64,000 nt of DNA from Clostridia bacterium (GTDB lineage Bacteria; Bacillota; Clostridia; Christensenellales; Borkfalkiaceae), in assembly GCA_017508485.1 (NCBI GenBank), contig JAFVYV010000003.1, positions 30,522 to 94,521 on the forward strand, given 5' to 3'. The translations under genes were made by a program, and so were the position numbers. Of the stretch, positions 1 through 9,456 are shown in pieces. Position 1 is the first letter of the stretch, and each line of letters opens with the position of its first letter. The notes under the pieces were generated by a model, which saw only the letters and a list, made by a program, of their open reading frames with translations, was not told where the DNA came from and ran no database searches.

Positions 1-431
1 TTTGTATGAGTTTTTTTGTTACTGATGAAATTTTTGCTATTGCAAATTTTAGAAAGGATAGACTTTCTTTTAACTATTTTATGGGTTTAGCGACAACTCC
101 TTATTTTGGTTGGTCAATAGGTACTCTTTTAGGGTGTTTAACAAATAGTATTTTGCCTTTAAGTTTACAAAATGCTATGGGAATTGCCCTTTATTGTATG
201 TTTATTGCAATAATAATTCCACCTGCAACTAAATCAAAGGCAATAACTTTTTGTATTGCAATTGCAATAATACTTTCCGTTTTATTATATTACGTGCCAG
301 GCTTAAACAAGATATCTTTTGGCGTAAGTATAATAATTTCAGCCCTTCTTTCAGCCGGTATTACGGCATTTGTATTCCCAATAAAGGAAAGAGATGACGA
401 AGAAGGTAAGGAGGTGCAAAATGCTACTTAA
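1..431 (+). CDS. azlC: AzlC-type branched-chain amino acid exporter, large subunit (5' end outside window)
   Basis: The C-terminal part of an AzlC-like membrane protein. The reading frame is open to the window edge, so the start lies upstream; the first visible ATG at position 6 is internal. The fragment has a TDEIFAI-type motif near its beginning followed by hydrophobic segments, as expected for the second half of AzlC, the large subunit that with AzlD exports branched-chain amino acids or their analogues. Its last codons overlap the start of the next gene, an AzlD homologue, which is the usual pairing. The family assignment is well supported; the exported substrate is inferred from the family only. 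Confidence 0.85.
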   Translation, partial: CMSFFVTDEIFAIANFRKDRLSFNYFMGLATTPYFGWSIGTLLGCLTNSILPLSLQNAMGIALYCMFIAIIIPPATKSKAITFCIAIAIILSVLLYYVPGLNKISFGVSIIISALLSAGITAFVFPIKERDDEEGKEVQNAT

Positions 432-714
432 CGCTTTAATTTTGGCACTTGCATCATATATACCAAGATTTGTTCCGTTGGTAATTTTTAGAAAGAAGAT
501 AAAATCAAAGTTTGTTCGTTCACTTTTATTTTATATTCCATACGCCGTTCTATCTGCACTAACTTTTCCGTCTATACTATATTCAACTGGAAATATATAT
601 ACTGCTATAATAGGCACGGCAATTGCTTTAGGACTTTCTTTCTTTAAGGTAAATATGGCGTTAGTTGCACTAATTTGTGTTTTAACCGTTTTCGGTTTAG
701 GATTTTTATTTTAG
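421..714 (+). CDS. azlD: AzlD-type small subunit of amino acid exporter
   Basis: A 97-residue hydrophobic protein with about three to four membrane segments, the size and position expected for AzlD, the small partner of AzlC. I chose the ATG at 421 because a strong ribosome binding site (AAGGAGG) lies just before it; a longer frame from 394 would start inside azlC and skip this site. The start overlaps the end of azlC by 11 bases, so the two are translationally coupled. A hairpin terminator follows directly after the stop codon, so azlCD ends its transcription unit here. Confidence 0.85.
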   Translation: MLLNALILALASYIPRFVPLVIFRKKIKSKFVRSLLFYIPYAVLSALTFPSILYSTGNIYTAIIGTAIALGLSFFKVNMALVALICVLTVFGLGFLF

Positions 715-748
715 AACCTAGTAAATTTTTAATTTATTAGGTTTTTTT
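715..748 (+). terminator. Rho-independent terminator after azlCD
   Basis: Arms AACCTAGTAAAT and ATTTATTAGGTT pair with one G-T wobble around a five-base loop and are followed by a run of seven T. It begins on the base after the azlD stop codon. Confidence 0.8.
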
Positions 749-778
749 GTATACAAAATAAAAAGATTACACATCATA
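749..778 (+). promoter_or_regulatory. Candidate sigma-G promoter of spoIVB
   Basis: GTATA at 749-753 and CATCATA at 772-778 are separated by 18 bases, close to the forespore sigma-G pattern (GHATR, 18 bases, CATWHTA; one mismatch). SpoIVB is known to be made in the forespore under sigma-F and sigma-G, which fits. The -10 box ends nine bases before the ATG at 788, leaving almost no leader. Confidence 0.5.
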
Positions 779-787
779 ATTTTGTCT

Positions 788-1762
788 ATGAAAAAATTAA
801 GAAGAATTATTTTGTTATTTGTAGTCTTTTTGTCAATATTTACATTTAATACGAATATTGCAAAAGCAAGTGAAGAAGTTTATATAGGTGGTATAGCGTG
901 TGGCTTTCAACTAAACACTAAAGGCGTGTTAGTTGTTGGCACGACTGAAGTTTTATCAAGTGAAGGCAATATTTCTCCAGCAGAAATTGCAGGCATCAAA
1001 ACGGGTGACGTTATATTAAAAATTAACGGTAAAGAAATTAACTCTAGTTACGATTTAGAAAACAGCTTAACTGAAACTGAGGGGGAAGTTCTATTAAAAA
1101 GAGAAAAGGAAATTCTTAACGTAAAAGCAACCCCTAAAAAAGACCTAAACGGTAAGTTAAGGTTAGGGCTTTTTGTAAGAAACGACGTTGCAGGTATAGG
1201 GACTATAACCTACGTTAAAGGAAATAGGTTTGGTGCGTTAGGGCATACCGTTTCTGATGCAAACGGCGAAATTGTGGAAATAACCGGTGGTAAAATATAT
1301 AAATGTAACGTAGGAAAGGTAGTTAAAGGTGAAAAAGGTAAACCAGGCGAACTTAGGGGGAGTTTTATAAAAAGCAATCTTTTAGGTGATGCTGATAAGA
1401 ACTTATCAACAGGTGTTTACGGCACTATTGACAATAAAAACCTTAATTTAATAAAAACCACTTGTGCTAAAAAGGAAGATATTACGGTTGGTGATGCAAA
1501 AATTTATAGTACCATTTGTGGAGATGAAATAAAAAGTTATGATATTAAGATTATAAAGGTTGATTTTTCTACGCCTGACAATAGAAACTTTGTTATTAAA
1601 ATTACCGATAAAGAGTTAATAGAACAAACGGGTGGTATCGTTCAAGGTATGAGTGGTAGCCCTATCGTTCAAAACGGAAAGTTAATAGGTGCAGTTACTC
1701 ACGTATTTATAAACGACCCTGAACGTGGTTTTGGAATTTTTATTGATAATATGATGGAATAA
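788..1762 (+). CDS. spoIVB: SpoIVB, forespore serine peptidase (family S55)
   Basis: SpoIVB is made in the forespore, secreted into the intermembrane space and triggers processing of pro-sigma-K in the mother cell. The 324-residue protein has an N-terminal signal/anchor, a PDZ domain around residues 55-115 (motif IKTGDVILKINGKEI), then the S55 peptidase domain with the catalytic histidine in GALGHTV and the catalytic serine in GMSGSPI. The length is a little short of the Bacillus protein (about 425) but all core parts are present. No Shine-Dalgarno sequence precedes the ATG at 788 (or the TTG at 782), and a sigma-G-like promoter sits immediately upstream. A terminator follows. It is not next to spo0A or recN, its usual neighbours. 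Confidence 0.93.
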   Translation: MKKLRRIILLFVVFLSIFTFNTNIAKASEEVYIGGIACGFQLNTKGVLVVGTTEVLSSEGNISPAEIAGIKTGDVILKINGKEINSSYDLENSLTETEGEVLLKREKEILNVKATPKKDLNGKLRLGLFVRNDVAGIGTITYVKGNRFGALGHTVSDANGEIVEITGGKIYKCNVGKVVKGEKGKPGELRGSFIKSNLLGDADKNLSTGVYGTIDNKNLNLIKTTCAKKEDITVGDAKIYSTICGDEIKSYDIKIIKVDFSTPDNRNFVIKITDKELIEQTGGIVQGMSGSPIVQNGKLIGAVTHVFINDPERGFGIFIDNMME

Positions 1763-1765
1763 AAT

Positions 1766-1794
1766 AAAACTCCTGACAAAAGTCGGGAGTTTTA
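1766..1794 (+). terminator. Rho-independent terminator after spoIVB
   Basis: ACTCCTGAC and GTCGGGAGT pair (one G-T) around AAAA and are followed by TTTT. Confidence 0.85.
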
Positions 1795-1812
1795 ACATAT
1801 AAAGGGGTTGTT

Positions 1813-1841
1813 GCATAAATTGTAATAAAAAGCATATATTA
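1813..1841 (+). promoter_or_regulatory. Candidate mother-cell (sigma-E/sigma-K type) promoter
   Basis: GCATA at 1813-1817 and CATATATTA at 1833-1841, 15 bases apart, fit the CATANNNTA -10 class used by sigma-E and sigma-K. No good sigma-A promoter is visible in the short gap. This supports a mother-cell role of the next gene. Confidence 0.45.
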
Positions 1842-1867
1842 CATTATCAAAGATGAAGGAGGAAAAA

Positions 1868-2500
1868 ATGTCATTTTTTTGTAATTTTAATTCAGATAGA
1901 TGTCCTGGACCAATTAACGGTAATCCGTTAAACGGCTTATGCGACAAAGTATGCGTAGAAGTTAAAAAAGTGTTTGATGCTTGTATGAAACAAACACAAC
2001 AAACCGGTATTGTGCTAAACGTAACAAACTTAACACCATCAAGTCCTACATATCCTTTAACGTTTGTAAGTGCAAACAATACTGACTCGCAAGGGGTTAT
2101 TAGCAATTTAATTGTTGACCCACTTGCCGATAGAGATAATAGCGCAAGAGTAAGAGCGAGTGTAACAATACCTGTTTCAGTAGCGTATACAGATGCAAAC
2201 GGTGTTGAAGGCGTTGGAAACGCATCTGTAACTATAAACGAAGACGTTATCTTAAACGTTCCAGCACCGTCAATAATGCCTTATAGAGTTGAAGCAGTAG
2301 TATCTTTAGTTTCAACTGAAGGCAGTTATACTGGCACCAATGAGTTTACAATAAACGCTTGTGTAACAATTATATTAAAAATTGTAATGGACGTGGAACT
2401 ACTTATTCCATCATACGGATATGCAACTATTCCACCTTGCCAAGAATACACGCAAGAAGTTTGTGCAGGCTTTTTTGAATTGCCAATATATCCTCAATAA
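1868..2500 (+). CDS. Putative spore coat/exosporium-type protein with N-terminal Cys motif
   Basis: A 210-residue protein; the ATG at 1868 is chosen because AAGGAGG lies six bases before it, while the upstream in-frame ATG at 1853 has none. The N-terminus carries cysteines followed by the motif CVEVKKVFDACMKQ, which I recall from clostridial exosporium or coat proteins of the CsxA sort. The rest is rich in Thr, Val, Ser and Asn and predicted beta-strand, with a late cysteine-containing segment (PPCQEYTQEVCAGFF). It is a single-gene unit between two terminators, with a mother-cell-type promoter upstream. The coat/exosporium role is inferred from motif, composition and promoter; no enzymatic function is suggested. 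Confidence 0.55.
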   Translation: MSFFCNFNSDRCPGPINGNPLNGLCDKVCVEVKKVFDACMKQTQQTGIVLNVTNLTPSSPTYPLTFVSANNTDSQGVISNLIVDPLADRDNSARVRASVTIPVSVAYTDANGVEGVGNASVTINEDVILNVPAPSIMPYRVEAVVSLVSTEGSYTGTNEFTINACVTIILKIVMDVELLIPSYGYATIPPCQEYTQEVCAGFFELPIYPQ

Positions 2501-2520
2501 ATAAAGGATATTTTATATAT

Positions 2521-2550
2521 AAAGAGAGGGCTTTTGCTCTCTCTTTTTTT
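2521..2550 (+). terminator. Rho-independent terminator
   Basis: Arms AAAGAGAGGGC and GCTCTCTCTTT (one mismatch) around TTTT, followed by a T run. It ends the coat-like gene. Confidence 0.85.
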
Positions 2551-2551
2551 G

Positions 2552-2580
2552 TTGCAAAAAAAAATAATGTGTGCTAAAAT
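2552..2580 (+). promoter_or_regulatory. Sigma-A promoter of the phosphoesterase-PTS IIC operon
   Basis: TTGCAA at 2552-2557, 17-base spacer, TAAAAT at 2575-2580 with an extended TG (TGCTAAAAT). It begins immediately after the previous terminator. Confidence 0.65.
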
Positions 2581-2597
2581 TGAAAAAAGGAGACAAA

Positions 2598-3299
2598 ATG
2601 AAGGTTTTTGCTATTAGCGATTTGCATATTTCAACAAACACGAATAAACCTATGGACGTTTTTGGTGGCAACTGGATAAATTATTTAGAAACTATTAAAA
2701 ACGACTGGCAAAATAAGGTTAGTGATGAAGATATCGTTTTAATTTCAGGCGATATTAGTTGGGCTATGACTTTAGATGAAGCAAAACCTGATTTTGACGT
2801 TATAAAAGATTTACCTGGTAAAAAGATTATAATTCGTGGAAACCATGATTTTTGGTGGAGTGCTATTTCAAAGGTTAGGGACTTTTTGCCAGAAAATTTT
2901 ATTGCTCTTCAAAATGATGCAGTAAAGATAGGAAATCTTGTTATTTGTGGCTCAAGGGCGTGGAGTGTGCCTGGTTCACCAGATTTTAAAGAACAAGATA
3001 AAAAGATATATTTAAGAGAAGTTGAAAGGTTAAAACTTTCCCTTTCACAAGGAAAAAAACTGTTAGCAGAAGGGGATAAACTGCTTGTAATGGTGCATTA
3101 TCCACCGTTTAACGTTAAAAGAGAAAACAATTTGATATTAGATTTATTTAAGGAATTTGAAGTTGACGTGGTTGTTTACGGGCATTTGCACGGCAAAACC
3201 GTTAGAGCAGACAAATTTTTACAATTAGATGGTATTGATTACTATTTAACTTCTTGTGATTTAGTAAATAATAAATTAGTGGAGATAAATTTAAAATGA
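2598..3299 (+). CDS. Calcineurin-like metallophosphoesterase
   Basis: A 233-residue metal-dependent phosphoesterase. The dimetal signatures are in order: SDLHIS near the N-terminus, GDISWAM, RGNHDFWW, then VHYPP and YGHLHGK. I chose the ATG at 2598, seven bases after AAAAAGGAGA; the longer frame from 2571 would start inside the promoter. The protein is soluble with no signal peptide. The substrate is not evident; relatives are annotated only as metallophosphoesterases. It overlaps the next gene by ATGA, so the two are co-translated. Confidence 0.88.
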   Translation: MKVFAISDLHISTNTNKPMDVFGGNWINYLETIKNDWQNKVSDEDIVLISGDISWAMTLDEAKPDFDVIKDLPGKKIIIRGNHDFWWSAISKVRDFLPENFIALQNDAVKIGNLVICGSRAWSVPGSPDFKEQDKKIYLREVERLKLSLSQGKKLLAEGDKLLVMVHYPPFNVKRENNLILDLFKEFEVDVVVYGHLHGKTVRADKFLQLDGIDYYLTSCDLVNNKLVEINLK

Positions 3300-4450
3300 C
3301 GAAAACTAAAAAGAATGGTAAATTTATTAACTACTTAAAAGCACTTCCTAAAAGATATTTTATTGATGCTTTTACTGGTATGGCTCAAGGCCTTTTCGTA
3401 ACCCTTATTGCCGGTACGATTATAAAAACTATCGGTGAAAAAATAGGTGCGACAACGGCCGTTGGTCAAATACTTATACTTTTAGGTCAAATTGCTAGTA
3501 TTTTAACTGGTGCAGGTATCGGTGTTGGTATGGCTAACTACCTAAAAGCACCAAAACTAGTTGTTTTTTCAGCAATAGTTGCCGGTTTTATAGGTGCTTA
3601 TGCCGAAAAAGTTATCGGCGCAACTATTACTTTTAATTCAATTAGCGTTGGATTAAATAGTGATATCACTAGCATTACTGCTTTATTTACTCCTGACCAA
3701 GTCTCACCTGGTAACCCTATTAGTGCATATGTTTGTGCGCTTATTGCAATTGAACTTGGAACGCTTGTACAAGGTAAAACTAAACTTGATATTTTATTAG
3801 TTCCTTTAACTTGCGTTGTAAGTGCTTTCGTTGGTTGCTTTATTTCAATTCCATTTATTTGGTTAATTAAAGTTTTAAGTAAGGGTATTGACGTAGCAAC
3901 GGGTGCAGTTCCTTTCGTTATGGGTATAGTTATTTCCGTTGTTATGGGTATTTTATTAACAATGCCAACTTCATCTGCCGCAATATGGGTATCAATTGCA
4001 ACCGGTGTAACAACGCAAAACATGTATTTAGCAGGTGGTGCCGCCGTTGTTGGTTGTGCTTGTCATATGGTAGGTTTTGCCGTTGCAAGTTTTAAAGATA
4101 ACGGATTTAGTGGGCTTATTTCACAAGGACTTGGAACAAGTATGCTACAAATTCCTAACATTATGAAAAAGCCTATAATTATGCTACCTATGATAATTTC
4201 AAGCGCAATATTAGGTCCACTTTCTACTTGCGTATTTAAACTTCTTTGTAACGCATCAGGTGGTGGTATGGGTACAAGTGGTTTAGTTGGTGTGTTCGGT
4301 GTTTTAGCCGTTGAAGGACAAGACCCTTTAATGATGTGGCTTGGAATAATTTTACTAATGTTCGTTCTACCTGCGTTATTAAATCTTGGAATAACTGCAT
4401 TTATGCGTAAAAAAGGTTGGATAAAGCCGGGCGATATGAAACTTGACTAA
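3296..4450 (+). CDS. PTS_EIIC_2-type membrane transporter
   Basis: A 384-residue integral membrane protein with about ten hydrophobic segments, matching the stand-alone PTS IIC-like family (opening YFIDAFTGMAQGLFVTLIAG, later GGGMGTSGLVGV). Family members resemble the sugar-translocating IIC subunit of phosphotransferase systems but are often found, as here, without recognizable IIA or IIB partners, so phosphorylation-coupled uptake is uncertain. It is coupled to the phosphoesterase gene by a four-base overlap and ends at a strong terminator. The substrate is unknown. Confidence 0.8.
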   Translation: MTKTKKNGKFINYLKALPKRYFIDAFTGMAQGLFVTLIAGTIIKTIGEKIGATTAVGQILILLGQIASILTGAGIGVGMANYLKAPKLVVFSAIVAGFIGAYAEKVIGATITFNSISVGLNSDITSITALFTPDQVSPGNPISAYVCALIAIELGTLVQGKTKLDILLVPLTCVVSAFVGCFISIPFIWLIKVLSKGIDVATGAVPFVMGIVISVVMGILLTMPTSSAAIWVSIATGVTTQNMYLAGGAAVVGCACHMVGFAVASFKDNGFSGLISQGLGTSMLQIPNIMKKPIIMLPMIISSAILGPLSTCVFKLLCNASGGGMGTSGLVGVFGVLAVEGQDPLMMWLGIILLMFVLPALLNLGITAFMRKKGWIKPGDMKLD

Positions 4451-4459
4451 TTAAAAAGT

Positions 4460-4492
4460 AAAGGCAAAAGATAAACTCTTTTGCCTTTTTTT
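4460..4492 (+). terminator. Rho-independent terminator after PTS IIC gene
   Basis: Perfect 11-bp stem AAAGGCAAAAG / CTTTTGCCTTT with a seven-base loop and a T tail. Confidence 0.92.
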
Positions 4493-4545
4493 GTTCATTA
4501 TTTTTTCTTCTTTTGAATATATTTAATTAAAAAAGGAGAGAATTT

Positions 4546-4806
4546 ATGGAAAATCAAAACGAATTAAGCAAAATTCAAATAGAAGGGCAAAAAAGACTTT
4601 CAATAACAGGTGTTTCTTCAGTTGACGGGTTTAGCGACCAACAGTTAAAACTAACCGTAAACGGCAAAAAACTTTTTGTTGGTGGCAACAATATAAAGAT
4701 AACTGCGTTTAACAAAAACACAGGACTTTTAAGTGCAGATGGAGAGTTTAATTTGGTTAAATTTGAAACGATAAAAGCACCGATTACAAAGAGAATTTTT
4801 AAGTAA
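4546..4806 (+). CDS. yabP: YabP-family sporulation protein
   Basis: An 86-residue protein typical of YabP: a short beta-rich domain with the motif LSITGVSSVDGFSDQQ and a later GGNNIKI. YabP is required for spore-coat/cortex assembly in Bacillus and works with YabQ, whose gene follows with a one-base overlap. A good ribosome binding site (AAAAAGGAGAG) precedes the ATG. The order yabP-yabQ-divIC is conserved in Firmicutes, which strongly supports the call. Confidence 0.9.
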   Translation: MENQNELSKIQIEGQKRLSITGVSSVDGFSDQQLKLTVNGKKLFVGGNNIKITAFNKNTGLLSADGEFNLVKFETIKAPITKRIFK

Positions 4807-5147
4807 TGTTTAAAAGTTTTTGGCAAATATATCTTTTTATTGCAAACCTTTCTTTCGGTGTCGTTTTAGGGGTAGGATATCTTCCTATTTCTTTAATAAA
4901 ATTACCAAAAAAGATTGGCTTTTTAAGATGGATTTTTGACTTTTTATATCTTATAATTGCCATTGTTTTTTATAATTTATACGCTTATTTTTTTAGTTTT
5001 CCTAACTTTAGAGTTTATGAAATTATAGGTATTATACTTGGCGCTATATTAGGTTTTAAAAGTTTTAAAATTACAGTTGCAAAAAAGCAAAAAAGGTTGT
5101 ATAATAAGAGTGTAAAAAAAGAAACGAAGGAGAAAAACTATGGATGA
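4806..5147 (+). CDS. yabQ: YabQ-family sporulation membrane protein
   Basis: A 113-residue protein with about four membrane segments, ending in a lysine-rich tail, as in YabQ, a mother-cell membrane protein needed for cortex formation. It starts on the last base of yabP and ends eight bases inside the divIC-like gene. Identification rests on topology and on conserved position between yabP and divIC. Confidence 0.85.
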   Translation: MFKSFWQIYLFIANLSFGVVLGVGYLPISLIKLPKKIGFLRWIFDFLYLIIAIVFYNLYAYFFSFPNFRVYEIIGIILGAILGFKSFKITVAKKQKRLYNKSVKKETKEKNYG

Positions 5148-5412
5148 AGCAAGAAAGAAAAGATTAGTTGTTTCAGGCACTATTACGGGTGTTTTATTAA
5201 TCGTAATTTTAGTTTTCGTTATGGTTTTTCAATTAGTTTCAATCGGTGTTGAAAAGAAGAGAAGTGCCGAACTTGATTCTACTATTGCTGAACTTGAAGT
5301 TCTTAATAAAGATATTGAACAAGGCATAAAAGACCACTCTGAACGTTGGTGGATAGAACAACGCGCAAGGGAACTTGGTTATTTATATAAAAACGACCAT
5401 AAGTTAAACTAA
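5140..5412 (+). CDS. divIC: FtsB/DivIC-type septum formation protein
   Basis: A 90-residue bitopic protein: short basic N-terminus, one membrane helix (residues about 10-32), then an extracellular coiled coil (about 35-65) ending in the WIEQRARELGYLYKNDHKL segment typical of FtsB/DivIC. These proteins link FtsL and FtsQ/DivIB in the division complex. It has its own ribosome binding site (GAAGGAG) and overlaps yabQ. The next gene starts within its stop codon (TAATG). Confidence 0.87.
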   Translation: MDEARKKRLVVSGTITGVLLIVILVFVMVFQLVSIGVEKKRSAELDSTIAELEVLNKDIEQGIKDHSERWWIEQRARELGYLYKNDHKLN

Positions 5413-6278
5413 TGGTAGGCGTTATAGATATAGGTTCAAACTCTGTTAGGCTATTAGTTAGCGACGAAGGTAAAACCGTATATAAAAATTTAATAATAAC
5501 TAAACTTTCTGAGAATATGTTTAATGACAATCTCTTAAAAGATAACGCAATTGATAGAACTATCAATGCAATTTTGGAATTCAAAAAAATTGCCAACTCT
5601 TTTAAGGTGGAAAGTTTGGTTGCTTTTGCAACTGCGGCTGTTAGAAATTCTCATAACGGCCTTTTGTTTTGCAGTAAAGTAAAAGAATTAACTGGTATTG
5701 ATATAGAAGTCGTGTCTGGTGAAAAAGAGGCTAAATTAGGGCTTTTTGGGGTTTTAGGGCTTGAAAAAGACGGGGGTATTATAGATATCGGTGGTGCAAG
5801 TACTGAAATTACCGTTAGAAAGAATAAGAAAATTGTTTATTCAAAATCGGTTTACGTTGGCACGGTTGCAACCTTAAACAATGCAGGACAAGACTTAACT
5901 AAAATTAACAATTTCGTTGATAGTAAAATTTTAGAATTTGGCGAAATTGAAAATGCAAACTTTTTTGCAATAGGTGGTACTGCAACGCAACTTGGCGCTA
6001 TTGATTTAGAACTTGAAGTTTATGATAGAAATAAAGTTCATTTGCATAAACTAAAGAAAAGTGCGTTAGAAAGGATTATAAAACTACTTTCATCAAAAAC
6101 TCCTGAAGAAAGAAAGGGTATAAAAGGCGTTCAAGTAGGTAGAGAAGACGTTATTTTAGGTGGTGCAGTTATACTTTATAAAGTAATGTCTAAACTTAAT
6201 ATAAACGAACTTTTGATTAGTGAAAACGATAATTTAGAAGGATATTTAATGGTAAAGGAAAATGAAAAAAAATACTAA
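5412..6278 (+). CDS. Ppx/GppA-family phosphatase
   Basis: A 288-residue member of the exopolyphosphatase/guanosine pentaphosphatase family, in the actin-like ATPase fold: phosphate-1 motif GVIDIGSNSVRLLV at the start, GGIIDIGGASTEI near residue 120, and FAIGGTATQLGA near 180. It corresponds to the short single-domain form without the C-terminal HD domain. Family members hydrolyse polyphosphate or pppGpp; which one applies here cannot be told. In several Clostridia it follows divIC, as here (TAATG coupling). Confidence 0.87.
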   Translation: MVGVIDIGSNSVRLLVSDEGKTVYKNLIITKLSENMFNDNLLKDNAIDRTINAILEFKKIANSFKVESLVAFATAAVRNSHNGLLFCSKVKELTGIDIEVVSGEKEAKLGLFGVLGLEKDGGIIDIGGASTEITVRKNKKIVYSKSVYVGTVATLNNAGQDLTKINNFVDSKILEFGEIENANFFAIGGTATQLGAIDLELEVYDRNKVHLHKLKKSALERIIKLLSSKTPEERKGIKGVQVGREDVILGGAVILYKVMSKLNINELLISENDNLEGYLMVKENEKKY

Positions 6279-7362
6279 TATAATTAACAACGTAATTTTA
6301 TTTGTTGTAACAGTTTTGGCTGTCTTATTCGTTGCTTTTTTAGGTAATAAGTTCTTTTACGGCGAATCATTGCTTGTGCTAATACTACTATTTTTAGCAG
6401 GTATGGCTTTTTTTGCTTTTGTGAATTTGTTGTGTCACGAAATAGGGCATATAGTTGCGGGAAAGAAAAATGGTTTTGAGTTTGTTTCTACAAGAGTTTT
6501 ATTTATAACAATCGTTAAAGAAAACGGCAAATATAGATATTATTTTTCACCACTTGTTGATGAAACTGGTCTTGCTGAAATGATACCTACTCATTACGAC
6601 AATATTGAAGAAAGGTATAAAAGAACTACAAGGGGTGGTATGATAGCAAACGCTATATTAGTTGTTTTAGGGGCTATACCTTTAGGACTAATTATGTTTT
6701 TACCTTTTGAAGCATACTTTATTCTTTGTGCATTATTCCCAATTTCTATATACTCATTTTTATCAAATGCACTTCCTATGATAGGTAGTGGAGTTAAGAA
6801 CGACGCACTTGTTATTTCCGACTTAAAAAAGAATACTGATAGTGCCAAAGTTTTAATAAATATATTAAAAATTCAAGCCGAACTTTATAACGGAAAAACG
6901 CCTTCAGAAATTGATGAAAGTTTGTATTTTGACCTTCCACAATTACCTGAAGATGATATCAACTATATCGTGCTTTTAACTAATCAATACTCTTATTATT
7001 TAGATAAAAAAGAGTATGTAGAAGCAGTAAAAATTCTAAAAAGACTTGATGGTTTAATTGATTATTTACCAGGTAGTTATAAAAACTCAATTTTAGCCGA
7101 AGAACTGTTTGTAAGTTGTAATATTAAGAGAAATGAAGACCTAGCAGACGACTTAATGGATACGCTTGAAAAGTTTTTGTATAAGGAAAACAATTTAACA
7201 AACTTAAGAATAAAAATTGCTTATTTAATTTACATTTTAGAAGAAAAGGAAGAAGCAAAAAGGTTTATTGAAAAGGCTGAAAAAGAGATTAAAACCTTAA
7301 AAATAAAAGGTCTTGCTAAATACGAACAAAAACTTATTGAAGAAATGAAAAAAGATATTTAA
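6262..7362 (+). CDS. M50-like membrane zinc metalloprotease with C-terminal helical-repeat region
   Basis: A 366-residue protein with four to six membrane segments in the first 190 residues. The second holds the zinc signature HEIGH, and a later segment SNALPMIGSGVKNDA resembles the second metal motif (N..P...D) of intramembrane M50 proteases. Residues about 200-366 form a soluble all-helical region that looks TPR-like. The gene starts inside the ppx-like gene and ends the operon. It may process a membrane substrate, but no partner is evident. The intramembrane protease call is good; the role is unknown. Confidence 0.72.
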   Translation: MKKNTNIINNVILFVVTVLAVLFVAFLGNKFFYGESLLVLILLFLAGMAFFAFVNLLCHEIGHIVAGKKNGFEFVSTRVLFITIVKENGKYRYYFSPLVDETGLAEMIPTHYDNIEERYKRTTRGGMIANAILVVLGAIPLGLIMFLPFEAYFILCALFPISIYSFLSNALPMIGSGVKNDALVISDLKKNTDSAKVLINILKIQAELYNGKTPSEIDESLYFDLPQLPEDDINYIVLLTNQYSYYLDKKEYVEAVKILKRLDGLIDYLPGSYKNSILAEELFVSCNIKRNEDLADDLMDTLEKFLYKENNLTNLRIKIAYLIYILEEKEEAKRFIEKAEKEIKTLKIKGLAKYEQKLIEEMKKDI

Positions 7363-7364
7363 AA

Positions 7365-7390
7365 AGGGGGCTAAAAAGCCCTCTTTTTTT
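7365..7390 (+). terminator. Rho-independent terminator of the yabP operon
   Basis: AGGGGGCT and AGCCCTCT (one G-T pair) around AAAA, followed by seven T. Confidence 0.85.
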
Positions 7391-7472
7391 ATGTTTTTTT
7401 ACAAAATTTTACCCTTTGTTTTTAATTTGGCTTAAAATTATATATATAATTTTAATTTATTTCAAAAAATAC

Positions 7473-7501
7473 TTTATTTTTACTTTTTTTTGTGCTATAA
7501 T
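7473..7501 (+). promoter_or_regulatory. Extended -10 promoter of gyrBA
   Basis: TGCTATAAT at 7493-7501 is a perfect extended -10 element. The -35 region 17 bases upstream (TTTATT) is weak, as is common for extended -10 promoters. Confidence 0.6.
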
Positions 7502-7504
7502 TAA

Positions 7505-9448
<1,944 letters not shown>

Positions 9449-9456
9449 GTGATGAT

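Noticed and set aside
1792..2106. Reverse-strand frame of 104 residues over the coat-like gene
   Set aside because: Shadow frame; the forward gene has a strong ribosome binding site, promoter and terminator.
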